A stretch of DNA of 11,201 nt from an uncultured Erythrobacteraceae bacterium (GCA_950071875.1 CATMNW010000049.1:1-11201), one strand, 5' to 3'. Counted from the first letter of the stretch, positions 1 to 7,394 are shown. Translations and numbers: made by a program. The notes: a model not told the origin generated them from the sequence alone.

Positions 1-1
1 T

Positions 2-430
2 GCGGGTGCACTGCTTGCTTTGCTGGTTGGCTTCACCGTGCACGCTGCGATGGTGGATGCGGTTCGCGCGCCGGGCGATCTCGTCTCGATAGGATGGAGC
101 GGCCTGTTGGGACCCGCGCTGCCGCTATACGGCATTCATGTGACCACCTTACTGCAGACATTGCCGAGCTGGCTTGCAGGGACGCTCGGGGTGCTTGCCT
201 TGCTCGGCTGGCTCGGGGCGGGTGGCCGGCTGGGCATGTTCGCGGCGCTGTGGTTCGCAAGCTTCATCACTGCCGTAGCGCTGTTCGCGCGGCAGGATAA
301 CTTCTACTGGATGGGGCTGTTCATTCCCGCATATGGTGTCGGCCTCGCCCTTATCCCAAAGGCTCTGGCCGACCTCGCGGCGAGCGTCAGGCAGCGGCCC
401 TTGGCCAGCCCCATGACCGCATCGCAATGA
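2..430 (+). CDS. Partial membrane protein of unknown function (C-terminal part)
   Basis: The reading frame is open from the first bases of the window and ends at TGA 428-430, so the gene probably begins upstream of the window. A TTG at 20 could be taken for a start, but the frame is open before it and codes for the same kind of hydrophobic residues. The visible part, about 142 residues, is very hydrophobic with three or four likely membrane segments: the first residues up to the HAAMVDA stretch, the LAGTLGVLALLGWLGAG region, the LGMFAALWFASFITAVALF region and the MGLFIPAYGVGLALI region. A short basic, polar tail follows. I recognise no family or catalytic motif. Its last 44 bp overlap the end of the opposing gene at 387-776. 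The continuous hydrophobic pattern and codon use make it a likely real gene, but its function is unknown. Confidence 0.6.
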   Translation, partial: AGALLALLVGFTVHAAMVDAVRAPGDLVSIGWSGLLGPALPLYGIHVTTLLQTLPSWLAGTLGVLALLGWLGAGGRLGMFAALWFASFITAVALFARQDNFYWMGLFIPAYGVGLALIPKALADLAASVRQRPLASPMTASQ

Positions 431-776
431 TGATGACGATGCAGTGGAAAGCTTCCACCGCCATCGGCACCATCCAGCCATCATAGGGTCCTGACGCGAT
501 CACGTTGATGAAGCGCCCCGTGAACGCAATGCCGAACAGGCCCAGTGCCGGGAAAAGCCAGTCGCCCCGCCGTTTCCATGCGCCGAGCGCCAGCGATATG
601 GCCGTCACGTAGAAAAACGCGGTCATGTCCCCGCGCAAGGTCGATTCTCCGTGCGTCGTGGTGATGGAAAGGCCGAAATCGGCGCCCGAACTTGCCGGAT
701 CGATCAGGAACCCTGTTCCGATCACCAGGTCGAGTATCGCCAGCGCCAAGAGTATCGCGCTCAGGATAACATGCAT
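387..776 (-). CDS. Small four-helix membrane protein (DUF4345-like, function unknown)
   Basis: This encodes a 129-residue protein predicted to lie almost wholly in the inner membrane. Four hydrophobic segments are visible: residues about 2-25, 51-67, 73-95 and 101-119. A short polar loop containing GADFGLSITTTHGES lies between the first two. The size, four-helix layout and central GxxGRF-like segment recall the DUF4345 family, but that is recall of a pattern and not a profile match. I chose the ATG at 776 because AGGGGA (+ strand 783-788) sits 6 nt upstream of it. The frame stays open to a TTG at 797, which lacks a comparable ribosome site. The gene is divergent from coaBC and overlaps the end of the opposing left-edge gene by 44 bp. 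No function can be assigned. Confidence 0.7.
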   Translation of the reverse strand: MHVILSAILLALAILDLVIGTGFLIDPASSGADFGLSITTTHGESTLRGDMTAFFYVTAISLALGAWKRRGDWLFPALGLFGIAFTGRFINVIASGPYDGWMVPMAVEAFHCIVIIIAMRSWGWPRAAA

Positions 777-835
777 GAAAAGTCCCCTGTTTCCCAATTC
801 TTCACCATGTAACGTTAGGCCGAATCGCGCAAAAC

Positions 836-854
836 GCCAGTGTTGGACGCTGGC
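836..854. repeat. 19-bp inverted repeat between divergent genes, possible operator
   Basis: Two 8-bp half-sites, GCCAGTGT (836-843) and ACGCTGGC (847-854), flank the 3-bp centre TGG. The halves are inverted copies with one mismatch (T against C). The site lies in the 185-bp gap between the divergent small membrane-protein gene (start 776) and coaBC (start 962), about 60 bp from the former and 107 bp from the latter. Position and symmetry fit a dimeric repressor site, but no regulator is identified. A chance repeat or a weak RNA hairpin is also possible. I see no convincing -35/-10 pair for either gene in this gap. Confidence 0.3.
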
Positions 855-961
855 ATTGACGGACGGGGGGCGCTAGCAAGCGCATCGATGAGCTTATGGG
901 AATGCATTCGCCGCTCCGCGTGGTATCGCGTGGGCATGACGCAAAAGAGGGATCGGGCCGC

Positions 962-2680
962 ATGACCGGGCCAAGGATCCTGCTCGTCATCGGCGGTGGC
1001 ATAGCCGCCTATAAATCATGCGAACTCGTTCGCCTCATCCGCAAGGCCGGCGGTTCGGTGACCTGCGTGCTGACCAACGGTGGCCAGCAGTTCGTGACGC
1101 CGATGGCACTTGCCGCATTGTCCGAAAACAAGGTGTACACTTCGCTCTTCGATCTCAAGGACGAGGTCGAGATGGGTCACATCCAGCTGAGCCGCGAAGC
1201 CGACCTCGTCGTGGTCTGCCCTGCGACTGCGGACATGTTGGCCAAGATGGCGGCCGGCATTGCCGACGATCTTGCGACCACGTTGATCCTCGCAACTGAC
1301 AAGCCGGTTCTGGCCGTTCCGGCGATGAATGTGAAGATGTGGGAGAACCCCGCCACGCAGCGCAACGCCGACTGGCTGAGGCAGGCCGGTGTTTCTGTGA
1401 TGGACCCTGACGAGGGTCCGATGGCCTGCGGTGAATTCGGTCCCGGCCGCATGCCAGAACCGCCGGCGATCCTTGCACGCATCGCGGACGAGCTCGACCT
1501 CGACATCGAGGTGCCCGAACTGGTCACGATGAAACAGGCCCAGCTGGCCGCGCCCGAAACTGTCGTAGATCAGGCGGCTGCAGGCAGTGACGAAGCGCTC
1601 GAGCCCGAAGACGAGGAAGAGATCGAAAAGAGCGGCGGAGGCCTGGGCGGCTTGCTGTCCATGATCATCCCACGCTCGACCGAAAAACGGAGCCATGACG
1701 AGATCGAGGCCGAGCTGGAGGAGTTCGACGACTTCGACGATGTTCCCGAGCCCGACATGCCCGACGAGGCTCCCGAAATGCCCGAAGGTGCATCGCCGAT
1801 CCTCGCACGCAAGGGCAAGGCAGCCGCAGCACCGCCGACCGATGGCGAGGCCATCAATCACACGGTTGCCAAGAAAGACATGCGGGCCATGCCTCAGCCG
1901 ATGGCAGACGATGTCGAGACAGAGGAAATCCTGCCGCAGCCGGTGCCCTTCGACCAGTCGCCGCTTGCCGGGCAAGCCGCTTTCGATCCCGATCCCGAGC
2001 ACCGCCCGCTTTACGGCAAACATGTTCTGATAACTGCCGGCCCGACTCGCGAGCCGATCGATCCGGTGCGCTATATCGCCAACCGTTCGAGCGGGAAGCA
2101 GGGCTTTGCCCTGGCCGCGATGGCGGCTTCCGCAGGTGCCCGCGTCACGCTGATCGCGGGGCCGGTCCACCTGCCGACGCCTGTTGGCGTAGACCGTATC
2201 GATGTGGAAACCGCCGACGATATGGCAGAAGAGGTTCGCCGCGCGCTTCCGGTAGATATTGCATTCATGGTCGCCGCCGTGGCCGACTGGAAGAGCAAGC
2301 ATGTCGCAGGTGAAAAAATGAAGAAGCGCGGCAGCGCCCCGCCGGCCCTGCTTCTCGCGGAGAATCCCGACATCCTTGCCAGCACAGCTGCAGGCCGCAA
2401 GCGTCCGACATTGCTCATCGGCTTTGCTGCCGAAACGGAAAACGTCGTCGAAAACGCCAAATCCAAACGCAAGCGCAAGGGCGCCGACTGGATCATCGCC
2501 AACAACGTGGCCGAAGTTGCCGGGGAAAGCGTGATGGGTGGCGACCTGAACCAGGTGCACATCGTTTCTTCCAACGGGGTGGAAAGTCTGCCCGAAATGC
2601 CCAAGGAAGATGTCGCACGCGAACTGGTGCGACGCGCTGCAGAAGCTCTCAATCCGGTAGAGGACGATGATGACCGATAG
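962..2680 (+). CDS. coaBC: Bifunctional CoaBC: phosphopantothenoylcysteine decarboxylase / phosphopantothenate-cysteine ligase
   Basis: This cytosolic enzyme catalyses two steps of coenzyme A synthesis: joining cysteine to 4'-phosphopantothenate with CTP (CoaB), then FMN-dependent decarboxylation to 4'-phosphopantetheine (CoaC). The CoaC domain spans residues about 4-181, with the glycine-rich start ILLVIGGGIAAYK, the active-site His in GHIQL (His73), PAMN (Asn123) and the Cys156 motif MACGEFGPGRMPEP. The CoaB domain spans about 350-565, with LITAGPTREPIDPVRYI, NRSSGKQG, VAAVADW, a lysine cluster near 452-456 (EKMKK), and IGFAAET. The 572-residue product is much longer than the usual CoaBC of about 400, because an acidic, probably disordered linker of about 165 residues (about 182-349) joins the domains. 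I chose ATG 962 because the enzyme fold begins right after it and AGAGGGA (946-952) precedes it. The frame is open upstream (an ATG at 896), but that extension has no family match. The end overlaps dut. Confidence 0.95.
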   Translation: MTGPRILLVIGGGIAAYKSCELVRLIRKAGGSVTCVLTNGGQQFVTPMALAALSENKVYTSLFDLKDEVEMGHIQLSREADLVVVCPATADMLAKMAAGIADDLATTLILATDKPVLAVPAMNVKMWENPATQRNADWLRQAGVSVMDPDEGPMACGEFGPGRMPEPPAILARIADELDLDIEVPELVTMKQAQLAAPETVVDQAAAGSDEALEPEDEEEIEKSGGGLGGLLSMIIPRSTEKRSHDEIEAELEEFDDFDDVPEPDMPDEAPEMPEGASPILARKGKAAAAPPTDGEAINHTVAKKDMRAMPQPMADDVETEEILPQPVPFDQSPLAGQAAFDPDPEHRPLYGKHVLITAGPTREPIDPVRYIANRSSGKQGFALAAMAASAGARVTLIAGPVHLPTPVGVDRIDVETADDMAEEVRRALPVDIAFMVAAVADWKSKHVAGEKMKKRGSAPPALLLAENPDILASTAAGRKRPTLLIGFAAETENVVENAKSKRKRKGADWIIANNVAEVAGESVMGGDLNQVHIVSSNGVESLPEMPKEDVARELVRRAAEALNPVEDDDDR

Positions 2681-3131
2681 TGTTGGTGTGCGCGTGAAGC
2701 GTCTGCCGCATGGCGAGGGCCTCGACCTGCCTGCCTATGCAACCAGCGGCGCTGCGGGGATGGATGTCTTGGCAGCCGAGGATCTGACCCTGGAAAGCGG
2801 CCAGCGGCACGCTGTCGCAACCGGCCTGGCCATGGCCATACCGCAAGGGTTCGAAATCCAGGTTCGGCCGCGTTCCGGCCTTGCTCTCAAGCATGGTATC
2901 AGCGTGCCCAACAGCCCGGGTACGATCGACAGCGATTATCGCGGTGAATTGAAGGTCATCCTGATCAATCACGGAACCGAGGATTTCGCGATTTCACGCG
3001 GGGATCGTATTGCCCAACTGGTGTTGGCACCGGTTACGCAGGCGGAATGGGAAGTCGTCGAACAGCTCGACGAGACAAACCGTGGCGAGGGCGGCTTCGG
3101 TTCGACCGGCGGGCACGCGAAACTGACCTGA
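2667..3131 (+). CDS. dut: Deoxyuridine 5'-triphosphate nucleotidohydrolase (dUTPase)
   Basis: This hydrolyses dUTP to dUMP and pyrophosphate, keeping uracil out of DNA and supplying dUMP for thymidylate synthesis. All five motifs of the homotrimeric dUTPase family appear in order in the 154 residues: AAGMDVLA (29-36), RPRSGLALKHG (67-77), PGTIDSDYRGE (84-94, containing the catalytic Asp), RIAQLVLAPV (114-123) and the flexible C-terminal arm RGEGGFGSTGGH (139-150). The gene overlaps the end of coaBC by 14 bp, so translation is probably coupled. Two adjacent ATGs (2667 and 2670) follow AGAGGA (2659-2664). The second has the better spacing (5 nt against 2), so the product may be one residue shorter. 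It is the last gene before the hairpin at 3145-3175. The identification is secure. Confidence 0.97.
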   Translation: MMTDSVGVRVKRLPHGEGLDLPAYATSGAAGMDVLAAEDLTLESGQRHAVATGLAMAIPQGFEIQVRPRSGLALKHGISVPNSPGTIDSDYRGELKVILINHGTEDFAISRGDRIAQLVLAPVTQAEWEVVEQLDETNRGEGGFGSTGGHAKLT

Positions 3132-3144
3132 GCAGGCGAACGAA

Positions 3145-3175
3145 AAAGGGCGGCCCGATCCAGTGGCCGCCCTTT
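3145..3175. terminator. Bidirectional rho-independent terminator between dut and the DUF4136 gene
   Basis: A perfect 11-bp stem, AAAGGGCGGCC (3145-3155) with GGCCGCCCTTT (3165-3175), closes a 9-nt loop. Two more A residues at 3143-3144 lie to the left, so on the - strand the stem is followed by an unbroken run of five T. This makes a strong terminator for the gene ending at 3205. On the + strand the T run is only three, a weaker but plausible end for coaBC-dut, which stops 13 nt before the stem. The convergent layout fits one shared element. Confidence 0.85.
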
Positions 3176-3204
3176 CAAATTGTCCCGTCCGGGAGATGTT
3201 CGAT

Positions 3205-3921
3205 CTAGTCGATCCGTCGAACCGTTGTCTTTTCCGGTGCGATCGAGATGCGAAGCGTTTCTCCGGAGTTACCGGGGAAGTCAGTGAACATCGCTTCGAC
3301 CAGATTGGGCACCAGGTACTGCAGCCGGTTGGAAGTCGACATCGCCTGCGCTTTGCCTTCGAACAGTCGCTCGCCGGTAGTCGCGCGGTCGATCTTCATG
3401 TCGATACCGCTGGTATAGACGGTGTAGCTGTCGATTTCCGGCCCGCCGAACCACGGATCGTAAAAGCCGTATCCCCAGCGGCTGCCGAAGGAGCGCGGAC
3501 GGTAATAGCCGAGGCGCGACCGGTAGCCGAGGTGGCGACGATAATACGGGCGATAGCCATACCACGAGGAATAGAACGGATCATGGAAGCCGGTGGTGCG
3601 CACGCGCTCGCGACCCTTGTCGACCCCGTAGTCGAACCGCACCAGCAACGATGCATCGTCGGGCGAAACGGCCTGCGCATAGCCGAGACGCGCCATCTGC
3701 GCTTCGACCAGGTCGGCATAATGCGCAAATTCCAGCCCACCTGCCAGTGCAGGATCGTCCGCAACCACGAAATAGCTTTCGCCCTGCGGAGCGGGCAGTT
3801 GCGCCTGATAGCGCGATACGTCTGCCTTGAACGGGGTGGCGCAGGCGGCGAGGCCTGCCAGGATCATCGGAACGGAGGCGAGCTTGATAGTGCGCCCCCA
3901 ACCTTTTTTACGGTCGGTCAT
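3205..3921 (-). CDS. DUF4136-type lipoprotein
   Basis: This is a 238-residue probable lipoprotein. The N-terminus is basic (RKKGWGRTIK), followed by a hydrophobic stretch and the lipobox LAAC, with Cys27 as the lipidation site. The rest would therefore be anchored to a membrane on the periplasmic side. The layout resembles DUF4136: an alternating beta-rich N-terminal part including ADVSRYQ and a short segment around DDASLLVRFDYG, and a C-terminal part (about 165-232) with YTSGIDMKIDRATTGERLFEGKA and a final helix, LVPNLVEAMFTDFP. Between them, residues 117-154 are rich in Tyr and Arg (10 Tyr, 8 Arg in 38). I chose ATG 3921 because AAGGA (+ strand 3928-3932) lies 6 nt upstream and it gives a proper signal peptide; the frame is open to 4029. 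It lies 166 bp downstream of trpS and ends at the strong hairpin 3145-3175. The biochemical role is unknown. Confidence 0.85.
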   Translation of the reverse strand: MTDRKKGWGRTIKLASVPMILAGLAACATPFKADVSRYQAQLPAPQGESYFVVADDPALAGGLEFAHYADLVEAQMARLGYAQAVSPDDASLLVRFDYGVDKGRERVRTTGFHDPFYSSWYGYRPYYRRHLGYRSRLGYYRPRSFGSRWGYGFYDPWFGGPEIDSYTVYTSGIDMKIDRATTGERLFEGKAQAMSTSNRLQYLVPNLVEAMFTDFPGNSGETLRISIAPEKTTVRRID

Positions 3922-4036
3922 GCTCAGTCCTTTTCGAACAAATGCGCTTCTACCACGAATGCGCAATTTTTCGCAGCCCGCCGCTTTTGCAAGGCACACT
4001 GCCAGTAACTGTGCATCGTTGTAGACCAAACGCCAT

Positions 4037-4061
4037 GAACCCGGTTTGAATGCCGGGATTC
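4037..4061. other. Weak hairpin downstream of trpS
   Basis: GAACCCGG (4037-4044) pairs with CCGGG-A-TTC (4053-4061) around an 8-nt loop, leaving one bulged A. It lies 27 bp past the trpS stop on the - strand, where a terminator or mRNA-stabilising stem could sit. No T run follows on either strand, so a rho-independent terminator is not supported and read-through into the DUF4136 gene is possible. The rest of the 166-bp gap (3922-4087) shows no clear promoter. Confidence 0.25.
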
Positions 4062-4087
4062 ACATTTGTTGCAAGAAAAGCCGTCAA

Positions 4088-5101
4088 CTACCGCACAAGA
4101 CCCAGCGCCCGGTATGTCGCATCAAGCGTCGGGCGGCTGAGCTCTCGCGCCTGTGAAGCGCCACGTGCCAGAATTGCATCGAGCGCCTCGCGATCGGCGA
4201 GCAATTCGTTGAAGCGGGTCGAGATGGGGCGCAAAGTCTCGACGAGCACCTCGCCCAGCGCGGGCTTGAAACTGCCGAAGCCTTCGCCGCCGAAGTCGCG
4301 CAATACATCCGCTACACTCGAATCGGTGACCGCCGCATAAATCGTCACGAGATTGAGCGCTTCGGCCCGCCCGACCAGACCGGCCTCTTCGCTGGGCAGC
4401 GGTTCGGGATCGGTTTTGGCCTTCTTGACCTTCTTCATCACCGTATCTGGATCATCAGCAAGCTCAATCCGGCTCATGTCGCTCGGGTCAGACTTACTCA
4501 TTTTTTTCGATCCGTCGCGCAGGCTCATAATGCGTGCAGCCTGCGGCGGGGTGATCGATTCCGGAAGGGTAAAGACGGGTGCGTCCTCGCTCGCGAAATC
4601 ATTGTTGAATTTCTGGGCGATATCGCGCGCCAGTTCCAGATGCTGTTTCTGGTCCTCTCCCACCGGGACATGCGTAGCCTGATAAAGCAGCACATCGGCA
4701 GCCTGCAGGACCGGATAGCCGAACAGCGCAATCGACTGGCCTTCGCGATTCTTGCCGGCCTTGTCCTTCCACTGCGTCATGCGGTTGAGCCAGCCCATCC
4801 GCGCGGTGCCATTCAGCAACCATTGCAGTTCGGCATGCGCGGGGACCTGGGCCTGGTTGAACAGCACGCTCTTTGCGGGGTCGATCCCGCAGGCCACGAC
4901 CGCGGCGGCCATCTCAAGCGTGCTTTCGTGCAGTTCGGCCGGATCGTGCGGCATCGAAATGGCGTGAAGATCGGCAAGGAAGAACAGGCATTGTTCGCCA
5001 TCGGCCATTTCGTCTTGCATGCGGACCCAGTTGCGGATTGCCCCGAGGTAATTGCCGAGGTGGAGATTGCCGGTTGGCTGGATGCCGGAAACTACGCGCA
5101 T
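4088..5101 (-). CDS. trpS: Tryptophanyl-tRNA synthetase
   Basis: This class I aminoacyl-tRNA synthetase activates tryptophan with ATP and charges tRNA-Trp in the cytosol. The 337-residue product matches the usual bacterial TrpS length. The HIGH-type signature appears as GNLHLGNYLGA (11-21), just after SGIQPTG. The KMSKS loop is exact, KKMSKSDPSD (199-208). Further family blocks are FLADLHAIS (41-49), the PVGEDQKQHLELARDIA segment (146-162) and the C-terminal helical region after 240. The ATG at 5101 is 6 nt beyond the murJ stop. No good Shine-Dalgarno sequence lies at normal distance, so translation may depend on reinitiation by ribosomes finishing murJ. The spacing places it in one transcription unit with secB and murJ. 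Confidence 0.97.
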   Translation of the reverse strand: MRVVSGIQPTGNLHLGNYLGAIRNWVRMQDEMADGEQCLFFLADLHAISMPHDPAELHESTLEMAAAVVACGIDPAKSVLFNQAQVPAHAELQWLLNGTARMGWLNRMTQWKDKAGKNREGQSIALFGYPVLQAADVLLYQATHVPVGEDQKQHLELARDIAQKFNNDFASEDAPVFTLPESITPPQAARIMSLRDGSKKMSKSDPSDMSRIELADDPDTVMKKVKKAKTDPEPLPSEEAGLVGRAEALNLVTIYAAVTDSSVADVLRDFGGEGFGSFKPALGEVLVETLRPISTRFNELLADREALDAILARGASQARELSRPTLDATYRALGLVR

Positions 5102-5107
5102 TTTAGA

Positions 5108-6679
5108 TCAGGGCTCTCTTTTCTTGGTCAGGGTAACGATGCGTTGCCGGTCGATCGCGCCGATGGCGAAGGCCACGCCGAAATATACGGTTGCAGAACA
5201 GATCACGAGCGCCAGCAGCGCCCCGACCCGTGCAAACAGACCCGCCGAATACCATCCGGTTAGCAAATCGCGTGCGAACCACAAGGCAGCGCCCATTGCC
5301 GCGGCTGCGACGAGCTGGCGCAGGATCCGTCCGACAAGAACCAGCGGAATGGAATAATACCCGCGCTTCACGAGGATCGCGTAGAGATACGCAACGTTGA
5401 TCCACGCCCCGATAACACTGGCAGCGGCTATCCCGACCACACCGTATTCGCGCGCCACCGCAAAGTTCAGCAGCACGAAAACCGTGAGCGAAATGAAGGC
5501 AGCGTAAACAGGCGTGCGCGTATCCGATCGCGCGTAGAAATTGGGCACCAGCACTTTAACAAGGACATAGGCGGGCAACCCGATAACGAGCGCAGCCAGC
5601 ACATTGCCCGTCAGCTCCGCCTGTTCGGCGCTGAAACGCCCGCCCTGGAAAATCATGGTCACGAACGGCACTGCGCAAACAGCCAGTGCCACGGCTGCAG
5701 GGATCGTCAGCAGCATGGACAGCTCGATCGCATCGGACTGGATACGGTCCGTGCCTTCCTTGTTCTTCGCGCCGACGAACTTGGACAGGGTCGGCAGAAT
5801 GGCGGTCGACAACGCAATGCCGATGATACCAAGCGGTAGCTGGTTCAGGCGGTCGGCATAATTCATGTAACTGATCGCGCCGCTGTCGAGCTGGTTCAGG
5901 AAGTAAAGCTGGACCAGCGTATTGATCTGGTATGCCCCGCCTCCGATCGCTGCCGGCAGTGCGATTATGGATAGGCGCTTCACCTCGGGCGTAATGCGCG
6001 GCCACAGCAGCCTGGGGCGAAAACCCTCCACCCGTGTCCAGTAATAGAGCCAGGCTAGCTGGATCACGCCCCCGGCAGTTACCGCCCAGGCTTGGCTGTA
6101 TCCTACCTGTCGCGTCGTCCAGCCAAGGGCACCCGTGGCATAATCGCCGAACAGCAGCGCCGCGATCAGCACCAGGTTGAGTATGATCGGAAAACTGGCG
6201 CCAGGCGCGAAACGGCTGACCGAATTGAGCATGCCTGTGAAAAGGGTGACCAGGCTGACCAGCAGGATGTACGGGAACATGATCCGCGCAAAATCGACTT
6301 CCATCGCGAAAGTCGCCGGGTCGTTTCCACCATCGCCAAGCAGACGGATCACCCAAGGCATGGCCAGCATCATCGCGGCACAAAGCGCGATAAGCACCGG
6401 CAGGAATACGCTCAGCACATCGTCGGAAAAACTGCGCGCATCGTCGATGCCGCCGTCGCCTTGCAGGCGCTTCGAGAACATCGGCACGAAGGCAGCCGAG
6501 AATGCGCCTTCCGCGAAAAGGCGGCGGAAGACGTTGGGAATGATAAATGCCTGAAACCAGGCGTCGGTCACGGCATTTGCGCCCAGGACGCGCGCGAAAA
6601 TCATCTCGCGCGCCATCCCGGCAACGCGGCTGACAAGGGTCAGCCCGCCGATCGTTCCGACGTTTTTGAGCAGGCTCAT
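5108..6679 (-). CDS. murJ: Lipid II flippase MurJ (MviN family)
   Basis: This inner-membrane protein moves the peptidoglycan precursor lipid II from the cytoplasmic to the periplasmic leaflet. The 523 residues match the family length (E. coli about 511), and the sequence is hydrophobic throughout in a pattern consistent with the 14 helices of MOP-superfamily flippases. The diagnostic N-terminus is clear: SRVAGMAREMIFARVLGA, then TDAWFQAFIIPNVFRRLFAEG and AFSAAFVPMF. Charged residues shown to matter in E. coli MurJ have counterparts here at the same numbers: Arg18, Arg24, Asp39 and Arg52. The central segment INTLVQLYFLNQLDSGAISYMNYADRL is also typical. It starts 30 nt after the secB stop and ends 6 nt before trpS, so cotranscription is likely. 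The upstream ribosome site is weak. Confidence 0.97.
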   Translation of the reverse strand: MSLLKNVGTIGGLTLVSRVAGMAREMIFARVLGANAVTDAWFQAFIIPNVFRRLFAEGAFSAAFVPMFSKRLQGDGGIDDARSFSDDVLSVFLPVLIALCAAMMLAMPWVIRLLGDGGNDPATFAMEVDFARIMFPYILLVSLVTLFTGMLNSVSRFAPGASFPIILNLVLIAALLFGDYATGALGWTTRQVGYSQAWAVTAGGVIQLAWLYYWTRVEGFRPRLLWPRITPEVKRLSIIALPAAIGGGAYQINTLVQLYFLNQLDSGAISYMNYADRLNQLPLGIIGIALSTAILPTLSKFVGAKNKEGTDRIQSDAIELSMLLTIPAAVALAVCAVPFVTMIFQGGRFSAEQAELTGNVLAALVIGLPAYVLVKVLVPNFYARSDTRTPVYAAFISLTVFVLLNFAVAREYGVVGIAAASVIGAWINVAYLYAILVKRGYYSIPLVLVGRILRQLVAAAAMGAALWFARDLLTGWYSAGLFARVGALLALVICSATVYFGVAFAIGAIDRQRIVTLTKKREP

Positions 6680-6709
6680 GCGTCAGAGCCCATCACGTAT
6701 CGGGCTCGC

Positions 6710-7240
6710 TCAGGCGTCGCCTGCAGGCGGCGCACCTTCGCCTTGCTGGTCCTGCGCACGGGCAGCGAGCTGCTGCTGGTAGAGCGCACCGAAATCCATC
6801 GGGTCGAGCATGAGCGGGGGGAAGCCTGCATCGCGCGTCGCGTCGGCAATGACGCGGCGGGCGAACGGAAACAGCAACCGCGGCGCTTCTGCGAACAGGA
6901 AGGCGTGCGCATGTTCGTCCGGCAGGTTGCGCATGCCCATGAGGCCGCAATAGTCGAGATCGATCAAATACGCATTGCCCTGGCTCGTCTTCGCCGTGCA
7001 GGTGATCTTCAGGACCACTTCGTGGACTTCGTCAGCGACCTTTTCGGCGGCAATGTTGACCTGCACGTCGAGCTGCGGCTGCTCGTTCCACTGGAAGCAA
7101 GCCGGCGCATTCGGATTTTCGACCGACAGGTCCTTGATATACTGCGAGATCACGCCAGCGCTGGGCAGGTTGTCGGCACCGTTTGCGCCTGCTGCGGGAT
7201 CCATGTTGAGATCGGTGAGAACGTCGCCTTCGTCGGCCAT
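6710..7240 (-). CDS. secB: Protein-export chaperone SecB
   Basis: SecB is a cytosolic homotetrameric chaperone that holds preproteins unfolded and delivers them to SecA at the SecYEG translocon. Family blocks are visible in the 176 residues: YIKDLSVENPNAP (34-46) near the N-terminus, a beta-rich core (about 54-100), and the highly conserved stretch from EAPRLLFPFARRVIADAT through GFPPLMLDPMDFGALY (118-154). The product is slightly longer than E. coli SecB (155) because of an acidic, Ala/Gly-rich N-terminal extension (1-26) and a polar C-terminal tail (about 157-176). The ATG at 7240 is preceded by a moderate GGAAAG site. It is the first gene of the leftward secB-murJ-trpS unit and is divergent from timA across a 253-bp gap. 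Confidence 0.97.
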   Translation of the reverse strand: MADEGDVLTDLNMDPAAGANGADNLPSAGVISQYIKDLSVENPNAPACFQWNEQPQLDVQVNIAAEKVADEVHEVVLKITCTAKTSQGNAYLIDLDYCGLMGMRNLPDEHAHAFLFAEAPRLLFPFARRVIADATRDAGFPPLMLDPMDFGALYQQQLAARAQDQQGEGAPPAGDA

Positions 7241-7394
7241 GTCTAATCGCTTTCCAATTATCCGAATTTCGTTGCCCCGGATGCCGTATCCGACCCGCCG
7301 GAACTTTGGTGCGCGCGCCTAGCACTGTCCGGCGCGCGTAGCAATGCGCCGACACACGCCAACCGGTCCACCGGCATCGTTCATCGCAGGAACA

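Noticed and set aside
896..961. N-terminal extension of CoaBC from an ATG at 896
   Set aside because: The 22 extra residues have no counterpart in the CoaC fold, and the ribosome site at 946-952 fits the ATG at 962.
1016..2560. A 514-codon open frame on the - strand across coaBC
   Set aside because: It is fully antiparallel to coaBC, which carries all its family motifs on the + strand. The antisense product is His/Arg/Gly-rich with no recognisable domain, a usual shadow in GC-rich DNA.
3163..4008. A 281-codon open frame on the + strand opposite the DUF4136 lipoprotein gene
   Set aside because: The - strand frame has a lipobox, a good ribosome site and a terminator. The + strand frame begins inside that terminator hairpin and has no recognisable features.
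6092..7246. A 384-codon open frame on the + strand across murJ and secB
   Set aside because: It runs opposite to two securely identified genes, its product is a charged, low-structure sequence without motifs, and it spans the gene boundary between them.
7241..7393. Promoter for secB in the divergent gap
   Set aside because: TTGCTA-like and TAGGCG-like hexamers occur on the - strand, but the -10 match is too poor to call. I see no other structure in this part of the gap.
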